From CAYZBM01 sp964476705 (GTDB lineage Bacteria; Pseudomonadota; Alphaproteobacteria; Rickettsiales; UBA6187), in assembly GCA_964476705.1 (NCBI GenBank), contig CAYZBM010000040.1:1-18097 (forward strand): a stretch of 18,097 bases of DNA, written 5' to 3'. The notes under the pieces are model-generated. The model saw only the letters and a list, made by a program, of their open reading frames with translations, made no database searches and was not told the DNA's origin. Below are positions 7,451 through 15,528 of the stretch, one piece after another. The translations under genes and the position numbers were made by a program. How positions within the stretch are numbered: the first letter of the stretch is position 1; every line of letters begins with the position of its first letter.

Positions 7451-8707
7451 ATGCATAGATTACTTAAAGGCAAGAGTTTTAATCCCAATCCTTCACAGCA
7501 AAAAGTGAATATAATAGGTAGTGGAATAGTTGGACTTATTTTAGCTTATTATTTAAATAAGCAAGGATATGAGGTTAAAATTTATGATAGATGTCCAGAT
7601 CCGCTAGATAATTCAAATTTTGATTTTTCGCCAATAAGTACTAGTTATGGCGGAAGGGATGCCAGGCATATATCAGCAACTGAAACTTTGCCACAAGCAA
7701 TATATAGTAGAAAAGATATTCTTAAAAGATCACCTAAAGAAGGCGGATGGTTATTATTAGAGCAGCTTAATTCTATAGAACAAAATTGGGTTAATGATTT
7801 TAAAAAAAATAGTTTAAATTTAGAGTTACAAAAGACTAACACTGATTTTATAATTAAGCTTAATAAGGTTGCTATAAAATTATGGCAAAATCCTGAATTT
7901 GGTATAGATAAATTTTTAGCTCAGGCTTTAATTGGTGACAAAATACTTAAAATATATTTTGATGAAAGTGTAAGGGCTGATGATTTAAAATTACAGCAAT
8001 TAGCTTTTTTAAATAAAGCAGAAATTACTCAATTAGAAAGAGAACAAATTCTAGAAAAATTTCCTTGGCTAAAAGAACAAGGAATTATAAAAGGAATAGA
8101 GGTTCCTGGTTGGAGTCTTAATTTGCATGTTTTTTTAGAAAATTTAAAAAAATATTTAAAGGAATCTGGGATAAAAATTCATTTTAATCAAGAAATAAAA
8201 GATCCAGACTTGTTAAAGGGCTTAACTATAAATACTAGCTCATACAGCGATAGAATTCAGGGATCTATAGGTTGTTGGCTAACTCTACCAAATGATATAG
8301 GGCTTAAAGAAGGATTTAAAATTCATGAAAAAGATCCTTTAGGAGCACTTAATATAACTCCTTCTTTTGATCGTAAGGAATTCTATTTTGCGGGGGGTTT
8401 TGGCTTTATTGGTAATCAAACTCCTAATATGAAAGATAAGAAAGTTCAAGAATTATTTAGTTTATTAAAAAAAGCGGCTAAAAATTATTTCCCACAACAA
8501 TATAAAATTGCAGAAAGCAATAATAATTTACAAGAAAAATATTGCATAAGACCAATGACTACGGATGGACTACCCTTTATAGAAGTATTAACAGATAGCT
8601 ATATTCATGTTGGCGGAACTAATTGCGGAGGTTTAGTGCAAGCGCCTATATTAGCTGCACTTACTTTTGATTTGCTCACCTATGGCTTCTTCAAAAGCTT
8701 TAATTGA
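7451..8707 (+). CDS. FAD-dependent oxidoreductase, D-amino-acid dehydrogenase (DadA)-like
   Basis: A 418-aa flavoprotein of the DAO family. The dinucleotide-binding motif GSGIVG at residues 23-28 sits in VNIIGSGIVGLILAYYLNKQ, followed by VKIYDR, with the acidic end of the second strand. The C terminus has RPMTTDGLPFI and HVGGTNCGGLVQAP (386-399), the FAD-contacting motif of DadA-like enzymes. These oxidise amino groups of D-amino acids or similar substrates at the membrane, but the substrate cannot be assigned here. The length suits DadA. The start has no clear ribosome binding site. Its last 57 nt overlap the convergent Coq10/RatA gene. Confidence 0.88.
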   Translation: MHRLLKGKSFNPNPSQQKVNIIGSGIVGLILAYYLNKQGYEVKIYDRCPDPLDNSNFDFSPISTSYGGRDARHISATETLPQAIYSRKDILKRSPKEGGWLLLEQLNSIEQNWVNDFKKNSLNLELQKTNTDFIIKLNKVAIKLWQNPEFGIDKFLAQALIGDKILKIYFDESVRADDLKLQQLAFLNKAEITQLEREQILEKFPWLKEQGIIKGIEVPGWSLNLHVFLENLKKYLKESGIKIHFNQEIKDPDLLKGLTINTSSYSDRIQGSIGCWLTLPNDIGLKEGFKIHEKDPLGALNITPSFDRKEFYFAGGFGFIGNQTPNMKDKKVQELFSLLKKAAKNYFPQQYKIAESNNNLQEKYCIRPMTTDGLPFIEVLTDSYIHVGGTNCGGLVQAPILAALTFDLLTYGFFKSFN

Positions 8708-9097
8708 ATGATTTAGTTGGCTGGCAAAAATTACACCAGATGCCGCTTCAATTAGGGGGTTTTTAAATTCTGAATCTAAATAATAATTTATTTTAGTTTT
8801 ATTAATATCCGTAGTTCTTTCAAAGACCCATTCAGCATGTAGTTTTTTAAATGGTCCTGAAATCATATCTATTTTAACAAATTCATTTTCTAAAAAAGTA
8901 ACCTTACAATCATAAGAAAATTGAAAAAAAGGTAAGCCTACAGATACCCTGGCTTTTAGCTCATTTTCACTTTTTTCAAGTATTTTTAAATCTTGAATAA
9001 AAGAAAGGATTTTAGGATAGCCTTCAATGTCAATGACAGTTTTATATATAGTTTCTATAGGGAAGGAGACTATTTTTGAGTTTTTGACTTGGGGCAT
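8651..9097 (-). CDS. Coq10/RatA family START-domain protein
   Basis: A 148-aa SRPBCC/polyketide-cyclase-like protein: PQVKNSKIVSFPIETIYKTVIDIEGYPKILSFIQ at the N terminus, a central VSVGLPFFQFSYDCKVTFL, and a C-terminal amphipathic helix with SQLNHSIKAFEEAIGEQ. This is the layout of the Coq10 ubiquinone-chaperone family, often named RatA toxin by homology. In an alphaproteobacterium the respiratory quinone role is the more likely one. The start at 9097 gives a full-length domain. It converges with, and overlaps by 57 nt, the FAD oxidoreductase gene; the overlapping codons specify the normal C termini of both proteins. Confidence 0.88.
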   Translation of the reverse strand: MPQVKNSKIVSFPIETIYKTVIDIEGYPKILSFIQDLKILEKSENELKARVSVGLPFFQFSYDCKVTFLENEFVKIDMISGPFKKLHAEWVFERTTDINKTKINYYLDSEFKNPLIEAASGVIFASQLNHSIKAFEEAIGEQIKSKCS

Positions 9098-9193
9098 AGT
9101 GGATTTTAGATATATTTAGTAGGGTTTTTTGGCTCTTTATAAAATAGTTTGTTTGAGACATGTCAGTCTGTGCTCTGCTAATTATTTCTATAT

Positions 9194-9234
9194 AAGAATT
9201 CTAGAAAAACTTGCGTTTGTCAATCATATCTATT
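9194..9234 (+). repeat. Left arm of perfect 41-bp inverted repeat flanking a tRNA
   Basis: This arm is the exact reverse complement of 9497-9537; pairing stops on both sides. It contains TGTCAA, that is TTGACA on the minus strand, pointing towards the Coq10/RatA gene, and a CTAG/GAATTC-containing palindromic end. The two arms bracket 262 bp with a CAU tRNA. Confidence 0.95.
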
Positions 9235-9316
9235 AAAAAATAAGTATAATTTGTAATTTTTTGCTTGGATTTAATCAATAGCACTGTTATACAGACATCG
9301 TGCTTTGAGCATAAGT

Positions 9317-9393
9317 GGGTTTGTAGCTCAGTTGGTTAGAGCAGGGCGCTCATAACGCCTTGGTCGGGGGTTCAAGTCCCTCCAAACCCACCA
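9317..9393 (+). tRNA. tRNA with anticodon CAU, probably tRNA-Ile2 (elongator Met possible), CCA encoded
   Basis: A full cloverleaf: acceptor GGGTTTG/CAAACCC, discriminator A and encoded CCA; D arm AGCTCAGTTGGTTAGAGC; anticodon stem GGGCG/CGCCT with loop CTCATAA (CAU); variable TGGTC; T stem GGGGG/CCCTC with loop TTCAAGT. A paired G1-C72 excludes initiator tRNA. The TTGGTC variable region and TTCAAGTCC arm resemble tRNA-Ile2, which is read as AUA after lysidine modification by TilS, more than elongator Met, but this is a judgement from memory of the families. Confidence 0.93.
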
Positions 9394-9496
9394 TTTAGCG
9401 CCATTAAGATTTCGCGCTTTCGTGCTACGCCTTGCGCAGCCAGGATAGTTCTCTTATATTTCAAACACAATAAAAGTATTTTATTATTATTATTTC

Positions 9497-9537
9497 AATA
9501 GATATGATTGACAAACGCAAGTTTTTCTAGAATTCTT
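9497..9537 (+). repeat. Right arm of perfect 41-bp inverted repeat
   Basis: Exact reverse complement of 9194-9234. It contains TTGACA at 9508-9513 directed towards pgsA, 58 nt from its start codon; no good -10 hexamer stands at 16-18 bp, so a promoter role is only a possibility. The stretch from the tRNA to this arm (9394-9496) holds a GC-richer patch with GCGC-type short palindromes and then AT-rich sequence; no gene is seen there. Confidence 0.95.
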
Positions 9538-9594
9538 GAGGGTAATGATTACCAATTTAGGGAAGTTAGAAATATTATTAGTTGAAGCTTTTTT

Positions 9595-10173
9595 ATGGCA
9601 AATAAAGATATACCCAATATATTGACTTTTTCGAGAATAGGAATAATTCCCTTTTTGATAGCCTCTTTTTATCTTGAGGGGCAATTATATCATTGGGTGG
9701 CTGCAATATTATTTTTATTGGCGAGCATTACAGATTTTTTTGATGGCTATTTAGCCCGTACAATGAAGGTTCAGTCTAGTTTGGGGAGAGTTTTTGATAC
9801 TATAGCCGATAAACTTTTAGTTGTTTCTGCAATATTAATGCTTGTACATTTCAGAGAAATAGGTAAGTATGATATATTCCCAGTTCTTGCTATTGTCTGT
9901 AGAGAAATATTAATCTCCGGACTTAGAGAATTTTTGGCTGGGATAAATGTGCCAGTTCATGTAGCGCCTCTTGCTAAGGTAAAAGCTGGAGTACAAATGG
10001 CGGCAATAGTATTGTTATTATGGGGTGTAGAAGGTCCGAATATTGTACAAGTAGAGCAAATGACCGATATAACATTTACAGTTCTTTTAGGAAGAATTTT
10101 GTTATGGGTTGCCGCTATACTTTCTATAGTGACAGGATATTCTTACTTAAAAGCAGGATTAAAACATTTTTAG
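9595..10173 (+). CDS. pgsA: CDP-diacylglycerol--glycerol-3-phosphate 3-phosphatidyltransferase
   Basis: A 192-aa membrane enzyme of the CDP-alcohol phosphatidyltransferase family, forming phosphatidylglycerophosphate, the precursor of phosphatidylglycerol and cardiolipin. The full catalytic signature DxxDGxxARx8GxxxDxxxD is present: D47, D50, G51, A54, R55, G64, D68, D72. IPNILTFSRIGIIPFLI at the N terminus is typical of PgsA. Length and hydrophobic profile are normal. The start at 9595 is the first in-frame ATG after a TGA at 9583, although it has no evident ribosome binding site. It is followed 43 nt later by the M23 peptidase gene on the same strand. Confidence 0.95.
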   Translation: MANKDIPNILTFSRIGIIPFLIASFYLEGQLYHWVAAILFLLASITDFFDGYLARTMKVQSSLGRVFDTIADKLLVVSAILMLVHFREIGKYDIFPVLAIVCREILISGLREFLAGINVPVHVAPLAKVKAGVQMAAIVLLLWGVEGPNIVQVEQMTDITFTVLLGRILLWVAAILSIVTGYSYLKAGLKHF

Positions 10174-10216
10174 TTTTTAATTTTAGCAGGTTTTTATTTT
10201 AAAAATACGGATTAAT

Positions 10217-11539
10217 GTGATGAAACAAAAATTATTTGTTGGATTAACATCTTTGGTACTATTATCTTCGTTAGCCGCTATTTTATTTAGCCCTGAAGTT
10301 AATAATTATAGCTTAGGAGTAAAGTCAACTGTCGATTTAAGTACTGAAGCTGCAAAGCTTGTTTCTAGTAATGAGAATAATAAGCTAGCAGAGCCTATAT
10401 TGCCTGCAGAGAAAGAAAAATTTAGAGATTCTTTAACTTTACAAGTTAAGCCAGGGGATACTTTTTCTGGTATTTTAGAATCAGCTGGAATTTCTAAAAA
10501 TATTGGGGCAAAAATAGTTGCCGAGTTACAAAAAATCTATAATCCAGCCTTAATCAAAGTAGGGCAGGTAGTAAATTTTAAATTTACTCCTGATGCTAAT
10601 CAAAATCCAGAGCTTTTGGCTTTAAATATTCCAGTTGATGGCAGAAAAGATGTTGATCTTGTGCGGAATAAAGACGGTGAATTTGTAGCCCAAGAAACTA
10701 AAAAAGAGCTTAAATATGAAAGAGCTAGTCTTAAAGGTTGGGTAAAGGGAAGTTTATATGCTTCTGCAGAAAAAATAGGCTTGCCTATTCCAGTTTTAAA
10801 CAAATTTATTAAATTATATAGCTACGATATAGATTTTCAGCGTGATATTAAAGAAGGCAATAAATTTAATGTTTTTTATGAAAGATGGATAGATCCTAAA
10901 ACTGGACAAGTAGCAGATAGTGGTGATATTCTTTATGCTCAAATAGAAGTTGGTGGAAAAGTTTTAAAATCCTATCGCTATCAGGTTGCAGCTGGTGATA
11001 TGAGATATTTTAACGAAAATGGAGAAAGTATAGAAAAATCTTTTCTTAAAACTCCGGTTGACGGTGCTAGGATAACTTCTGGTTTTGGTAATCGTGAACA
11101 TCCAATACTTGGCTATACCAAAATGCATAAAGGAGTTGATTTTGGTGCTCCTCGCGGAACCCCTATTTATGCAGCAGGTAGTGGCAGGATTGCGTTTATG
11201 GGTAGATTTAGTGGCTATGGTAATTATGTAAAAATAAATCATAGTAGCGGCTATTCAACAGCTTATGGTCATATGAATAAATTTGCAAGTAATCTTGCGC
11301 GTGGTATGCGGGTTAAACAAGGGCAGTTAATTGGCTATGTGGGAAGCACTGGTATGGCTACAGGTCCACATTTACATTATGAGGTATTAGCTAATAATGT
11401 TCAGATTAATCCTAAAACAATTAAAAGTTTGCCAGGAGTTAAACTTGCCGGTCGTGACTTTGCTAAATTTTCTGAATTTAAACAATATGTAAGCGCAAAA
11501 GTTAATACTGATACTGAGTTTGCTGAGGCTAAGCCTTAG
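10217..11539 (+). CDS. M23 family metallopeptidase (peptidoglycan DD-endopeptidase type)
   Basis: A 440-aa secreted or membrane-anchored peptidase. It has an N-terminal hydrophobic segment (residues 5-25, start M1 or M2), then a LysM/OapA-like region (LQVKPGDTFSGILESAGIS, about 75-120), a beta-rich linker domain and a C-terminal peptidase domain at about 290-395. The zinc ligands are intact: HKGVD with H304 and D308, and HLH at 385-387; YGHM carries the additional histidine. Enzymes of this type cut peptide cross-links in peptidoglycan during growth and division. The N-terminal signal places it in the periplasm. It is second in a pgsA-M23 pair and its stop lies 3 nt from the convergent minus-strand ORF at 11543. 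Confidence 0.94.
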   Translation: MMKQKLFVGLTSLVLLSSLAAILFSPEVNNYSLGVKSTVDLSTEAAKLVSSNENNKLAEPILPAEKEKFRDSLTLQVKPGDTFSGILESAGISKNIGAKIVAELQKIYNPALIKVGQVVNFKFTPDANQNPELLALNIPVDGRKDVDLVRNKDGEFVAQETKKELKYERASLKGWVKGSLYASAEKIGLPIPVLNKFIKLYSYDIDFQRDIKEGNKFNVFYERWIDPKTGQVADSGDILYAQIEVGGKVLKSYRYQVAAGDMRYFNENGESIEKSFLKTPVDGARITSGFGNREHPILGYTKMHKGVDFGAPRGTPIYAAGSGRIAFMGRFSGYGNYVKINHSSGYSTAYGHMNKFASNLARGMRVKQGQLIGYVGSTGMATGPHLHYEVLANNVQINPKTIKSLPGVKLAGRDFAKFSEFKQYVSAKVNTDTEFAEAKP

Positions 11540-11542
11540 AAA

Positions 11543-11884
11543 TTATACGAAATCTTCCCGAGGCCCCACCCCCATACGATTAATATTGACTTCATTTAGT
11601 GCTCGTGGAGGTATGTCGACAAGCACCGGTGGCACCGGATTGAGTATTTCTGACATATGTCTTGCACCAAATACTAAAGCTAATCCAAAGAATATAGCAC
11701 CTCCAGCTATTCCAGCTAAAAGATCATTAGAAATTTCTTCATGATGTGGTATATTGTTTTTAAATCCGGTCAATAAAAAAATACCTAATGCTGATACAGA
11801 GCCACCAATAGATACAGCTGATATTCTAAAAGTTTTACGTCTGTATTCTACATCGGAACGGGCATATAACTTCTCTAGGTTAAT
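11543..11884 (-). pseudogene. Small two-helix membrane protein ORF lacking an ATG/GTG start
   Basis: The open frame runs from 11884 (just after TAA) to the stop at 11543 and reads like real protein throughout: a charged N terminus (NLEKLYARSDVEYRRKTF), a first hydrophobic segment (ISAVSIGGSVSALGIFLLTG), a polar NNIPHHEEISND loop, a second hydrophobic segment (LLAGIAGGAIFFGLALVFGA) and a Pro-rich tail. The only in-frame conventional start is a TTG at 11773, inside the first helix. An ATT at 11882-11884 is the only upstream near-cognate codon. Either a rare start is used, or the 5' end was lost by mutation. It lies 74 nt downstream of clpB on the same strand. I do not recognise the family. Confidence 0.55.
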
Positions 11885-11958
11885 TTATTAATGATATTAT
11901 ATATTAACAAATTAAAAACTGCAAGAGGAAATTGGAAAAATTCTTTTACGCTCCCTTC

Positions 11959-14532
11959 TTAACTAAACTCTAGCTGCTTCCCATCATAAGTAACTTTAAC
12001 TACGCTATTATCCTTAATTTTGCCGCTTAAAATTAGGTTGGCTAGCTTATTTTGTAGCTCTTGTTGGATAATGCGTTTAAGTGGCCTTGCGCCATAAGTT
12101 GGATCGTAACCTTTATCACTTAAGAGTTTCTGGGCTTTATCATCAACTTTAATAGTAATTTGTCGATCTTTTAAATGTTTTTCAAGCCTCGCTAATTGTA
12201 CTTTAACTATTTCACCCATATGACTTCGGGATAATCTATGGAATAAAATAATTTCATCCAGGCGATTTAAAAATTCGGGCCTAAAATTTTGTCTAACTAT
12301 TTCCATAACTGGTTCTTTAACTTTAGCTGTGTCCTCATCGTCTTTTAAGGCGGTTAGGATATCAGAGCCAAGGTTCGAGGTTAGAATGATTATAGTATTT
12401 TTAAAATCAACTGTACGGCCTTGTGAATCGGTTAAACGGCCTTCATCTAATACTTGAAGTAAAATATTAAAGACATCTTTATGTGCCTTTTCAATTTCGT
12501 CAAATAAAATTACTTGATATGGTCTACGTCTAACAGCTTCGGTTAATACTCCACCTTCATCATAACCAACATATCCTGGAGGCGCGCCAATTAATCTAGA
12601 TACGGAATGTTTTTCCATATATTCAGACATATCAATTCTTAATAAAGCCGAATTATCGTCAAATAAAAATAGAGCTAAAGTTTTGGATAATTCAGTTTTA
12701 CCAACCCCTGTTGGCCCTAAAAACAAAAATGAACCAAGAGGTTTATCACTATCTTGCAGACCAGCTCTTGCGCGTCTTACTGCTTCGCTTACCGCTCTAA
12801 CTGCCTCATCTTGGCCAATTACTGTTTTGCCTAATTCTTCTTCCATTTTTAAAAGTTTTTCTCTTTCACCCTCAAGCATTTTTTGTACCGGAATTCCAGT
12901 CCAGCGTGAAACTATAGCCGCAATATCTTCTTTAGTTACGGCTTCTTTAATACTAGTTTTATTTTCTGTAGCTTGGTTGGCTTTTATTTTTTTCTCTAAA
13001 GATGGAATAATGCTGTAAGTTAATTCGCCAGCCCGTTCGTAATTACCTTTTCGTTGCGCTATATCAAGTTCTGATCTTGCTGAATCTAACTCTTCTTTAA
13101 GCTTTTTACTTTCTTGCATTTTTAGTTTCTCAGCTTGCCATTTACTACTTAAATCTTGAGCTTTTTTCTCAAAATTTTCTAGTTCTTTAGTTAGTTTTTG
13201 TAAACGTTCTTTAGCTGCGTCATCTTTTTCTTTTTTTAAAGCTTCTTGCTCGATTTTTAACTGCATTATCTTACGATCAAGCTCATCCAACTCTTCTGGC
13301 TTACTGTCTACTTCCATTCTTAATCTGCTGGCAGCTTCATCAATTAGGTCGATAGCTTTATCCGGTAAAAATCTATCAGTTATATAGCGATTAGATAAAT
13401 TAGCCGCGGCAACTATTGCCCCGTCTGAAATTCTGATGCCATGATGCAACTCATATTTTTCTTTAATACCTCTTAAGATAGAAATAGTATCTTCTTCAGT
13501 TGGTTCATTAACGTAAATAGCTTGAAATCTTCTAGCCAAAGCCGCATCTTTTTCGATATGTTTTCTATATTCAGCTAAAGTAGTTGCACCAACACAATGA
13601 AGCTCTCCTCGGGCTAAAGCTGGCTTTAGAAGGTTTGAGGCATCCATAGAGCCTTCTGCTGCTCCAGCCCCAACTAATGTATGAAGCTCATCTATAAACA
13701 AGATAACCTCACCTGCAGCGGCTTTAATTTCATTAAGGACAGATTTTAATCTTTCTTCGAATTCCCCACGGAATTTTGCCCCAGCAACTAAAGCTCCTAA
13801 ATCTAGTGATATAAGTTTGCAGCCTTTTAAATTATCGGGAATATCACCGGCAACCATTCTTTGGGCTAAGCCTTCAATAATTGCGGTTTTACCAACACCT
13901 GGTTCGCCAATTAAAACCGGATTATTTTTAGTCCTACGGGATAAAACTTGTATTGTTCTTCTAATTTCCTCATCACGACCAATAACTGGATCTAATTTGC
14001 CATTATTTGCAAGTTCAGTCATATCAGTTGAAAATCTTTTTAAGGAATCAAAATTATCCTCAGCATTTTGTGAATCGGCAGTGCGACCTTTACGTAAATT
14101 CTCAATTACTAATTTTACATTTTTTTCGGTAAGGCCATGATTTTTTAGAATTTCAGCAATTTTCGTGCCACTCAAAGTGGTGAAAGCATGAAGTATTCTT
14201 TCTAAAGTTACAAAACGGTCATTATTTTTAGCAGCCAAGCTTAAAGCCGCCTCAAATAGTTTGGCAGTTTCTGGAGCCATAAAGATTTGGCTAGCACCTT
14301 GTCCGGATACTTTAGGTAATTTAGCTAATTCTTTTGTCACTTGTTCTTCAAGCTCATTTCTATCGCCATTACAAGATTTTATTATTTGCTCTATAATACC
14401 ACTATCGTCATCGAGTAATTTAGCAAAAATATGTTCTGGCGTAAATTTTTGGTGTCCTTGAGCTATAGCAAAACTCTGGGCATTTTGTACCAAAGTCCGA
14501 GCACGCTCTGTAAATTTATTAAAATCGACCAT
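11959..14532 (-). CDS. clpB: ATP-dependent chaperone ClpB
   Basis: An 857-aa Hsp100 disaggregase of normal length. Order: N domain with two repeats (about 1-145); first AAA module with Walker A GEPGVGKT at 209-216, pore loop GAKFRGE at 251-257 and Walker B ILFIDE at 277-282; the long coiled-coil M domain (about 410-530, Lys/Glu/Leu-rich), which distinguishes ClpB from ClpA/ClpC; and the second AAA module with Walker A GPTGVGKT starting at residue 606 and GAPPGYVGYDEGG. It resolubilises aggregated proteins together with DnaK. The start is supported by AGGGGAG 8 nt upstream of the ATG. No convincing heat-shock (RpoH) promoter is visible in the short upstream gap. Plus-strand ORFs inside are shadows. 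Confidence 0.98.
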   Translation of the reverse strand: MVDFNKFTERARTLVQNAQSFAIAQGHQKFTPEHIFAKLLDDDSGIIEQIIKSCNGDRNELEEQVTKELAKLPKVSGQGASQIFMAPETAKLFEAALSLAAKNNDRFVTLERILHAFTTLSGTKIAEILKNHGLTEKNVKLVIENLRKGRTADSQNAEDNFDSLKRFSTDMTELANNGKLDPVIGRDEEIRRTIQVLSRRTKNNPVLIGEPGVGKTAIIEGLAQRMVAGDIPDNLKGCKLISLDLGALVAGAKFRGEFEERLKSVLNEIKAAAGEVILFIDELHTLVGAGAAEGSMDASNLLKPALARGELHCVGATTLAEYRKHIEKDAALARRFQAIYVNEPTEEDTISILRGIKEKYELHHGIRISDGAIVAAANLSNRYITDRFLPDKAIDLIDEAASRLRMEVDSKPEELDELDRKIMQLKIEQEALKKEKDDAAKERLQKLTKELENFEKKAQDLSSKWQAEKLKMQESKKLKEELDSARSELDIAQRKGNYERAGELTYSIIPSLEKKIKANQATENKTSIKEAVTKEDIAAIVSRWTGIPVQKMLEGEREKLLKMEEELGKTVIGQDEAVRAVSEAVRRARAGLQDSDKPLGSFLFLGPTGVGKTELSKTLALFLFDDNSALLRIDMSEYMEKHSVSRLIGAPPGYVGYDEGGVLTEAVRRRPYQVILFDEIEKAHKDVFNILLQVLDEGRLTDSQGRTVDFKNTIIILTSNLGSDILTALKDDEDTAKVKEPVMEIVRQNFRPEFLNRLDEIILFHRLSRSHMGEIVKVQLARLEKHLKDRQITIKVDDKAQKLLSDKGYDPTYGARPLKRIIQQELQNKLANLILSGKIKDNSVVKVTYDGKQLEFS

Positions 14533-14567
14533 CTATATTCTCCCCTGTATTATAAATTTTAAGTATT

Positions 14568-14596
14568 TTGACCATTATCTAGAAATCATGTATACT
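14568..14596 (+). promoter_or_regulatory. Sigma-70-type promoter for the DUF3108-like gene
   Basis: TTGACC at 14568-14573 and TATACT at 14591-14596, with a 17-bp spacer, each one base off consensus, are the best promoter match noticed in the window. The start codon at 14664 is about 60 nt downstream of the expected transcription start. It lies in the 131-bp gap divergent from clpB. Confidence 0.65.
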
Positions 14597-14663
14597 ATAA
14601 AGAGCAATATAGTTACTAATATTTCGAATTCAAAGATCTTACATAAAAATATTTTATAACAAT

Positions 14664-15448
14664 ATGCTAAGGAACATTAAATTCGTCTTAATAATTATAT
14701 TTTTTCTTGTGCCTTTAGGCAGTAGTGGTTTTGCGAAAAATTTTCAACAGAATCAACAAAAAATTCGCTGGTATGAAGGTTATTGGAGCGGAATTTTTAT
14801 TGGTGATTTAATAGCTAAATTTGATGATAGACAAATGGAAGTAGAGATTAGCTCGCGTGGATTAGTTTGGTTGCTAACTAAATATCATAATAAAACTATA
14901 GCTACATATAAAATTAAAGATGATAAAGTCTACCCGTTAAAATATATAAGTGATACCTATAAAAGGACCGGACATAATATAGCCAATATTGAATATAATA
15001 AAGATGGAACCTTAAAAAAGACAGTGTAATACCTAAAGATCCTTTATGGAAAAGAAAGGATGTAGCTTTAAAATTTAAAAAAGATAGTTTTAACCCAGTT
15101 ACAGTATTTTTTGCGACGCAAAAATATATTAGAGAATATTTAAATTCTAATGGCAAACTTAAAAAAGATTTTTCACTTAAGACCTATGATGGTATTAGGC
15201 TTTTTCTTATTAATGTTAAAATTATAGGAACAATAAAAGATAGAATTCGCGGGAAAGATTATAATTTAGTGAAAATTATTTTTTCAAGGCAAGCCATATC
15301 AGGATTTTCTGGAAGTGAATTAAAACAAATGCAAACTCGTGAGCCGGTGGTGACCTTATATTTAGACGCAGAAGAATTATTACCGGTTAAAATTATTGGC
15401 CAAGCTAAAGAGGGGTCCGCTATATTGCTAATTAAGGAAAATCAATAA
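14664..15448 (+). CDS. DUF3108-like exported protein, split by a -1 frameshift at a slippery A6G
   Basis: The first frame (14664-15029) encodes a signal peptide (MLRNIKFVLIIIFFLVPLGSSGFA) and the start of a DUF3108-like domain (YEGYWSGIFIGDLIAKF ... DDKVYPLKYISDTYKRTG). It stops at TAA 15027. The -1 frame then runs open from GAC at 15020 to TAA at 15446-15448 and continues the same protein (KKDSVIPKDPLWKRKDVALKF ... VTLYLDAEELLPVKIIGQAK). Joined, it is about 261 aa, a normal DUF3108 size. The switch falls exactly on TTA AAA AAG, whose A_AAA_AAG heptamer (15014-15020) is in the correct phase for -1 slippage, as in dnaX. A one-base loss from a run of seven A would look the same. It is probably a periplasmic protein of unknown function. 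No good ribosome binding site precedes the ATG. Confidence 0.75.
15014..15061 (+). promoter_or_regulatory. Possible -1 ribosomal frameshift site
   Basis: Slippery heptamer A_AAA_AAG at 15014-15020 (third base of codon 117, then codons AAA and AAG), a zero-frame stop two codons later, and a 7-bp stem ATCCTTT/AAAGGAT at 15039-15045/15055-15061. The stem is weak and its 18-nt distance is longer than the usual 5-9 nt, which argues for caution. Transcriptional slippage or a simple mutation would fit as well. Confidence 0.4.
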
Positions 15449-15491
15449 CTATAAATATATTGCTTGCCTAAAATAAGCAATTGATATAGTT
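15447..15491 (+). terminator. Bipartite hairpin after the DUF3108-like gene
   Basis: AACTATA/TATAGTT (15447-15453/15485-15491) encloses ATTGCTT/AAGCAAT (15459-15465/15475-15481), starting inside the stop codon. There is no T-run behind it, so intrinsic termination is doubtful; it may instead protect or punctuate the transcript before the next gene. Confidence 0.35.
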
Positions 15492-15528
15492 ACCCCCTCT
15501 TTAAGTTAATTAATTAAGAATATCAATT

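Noticed and set aside
8651..9097. RatA toxin of a toxin-antitoxin pair
   Set aside because: No RatB-like partner lies beside it; the Coq10-like role in ubiquinone function is more likely in this lineage.
9545..9625. 26-codon ORF upstream of and overlapping the pgsA start, considered as a leader peptide
   Set aside because: GAGGG is only 2 nt from its ATG, too close to act as a ribosome binding site, and the peptide has no attenuator-like codon run.
11520..11744. 74-codon plus-strand ORF after the M23 gene
   Set aside because: It overlaps the M23 3' end in another frame and is antisense to the more protein-like minus-strand frame with two hydrophobic helices.
14533..14663. Heat-shock (RpoH) promoter for clpB
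   Set aside because: No CTTGAA/CCCAT-like pair at suitable spacing was found; a TATAAT on the minus strand at 14549-14554 is too close to the ribosome binding site and lacks a -35.
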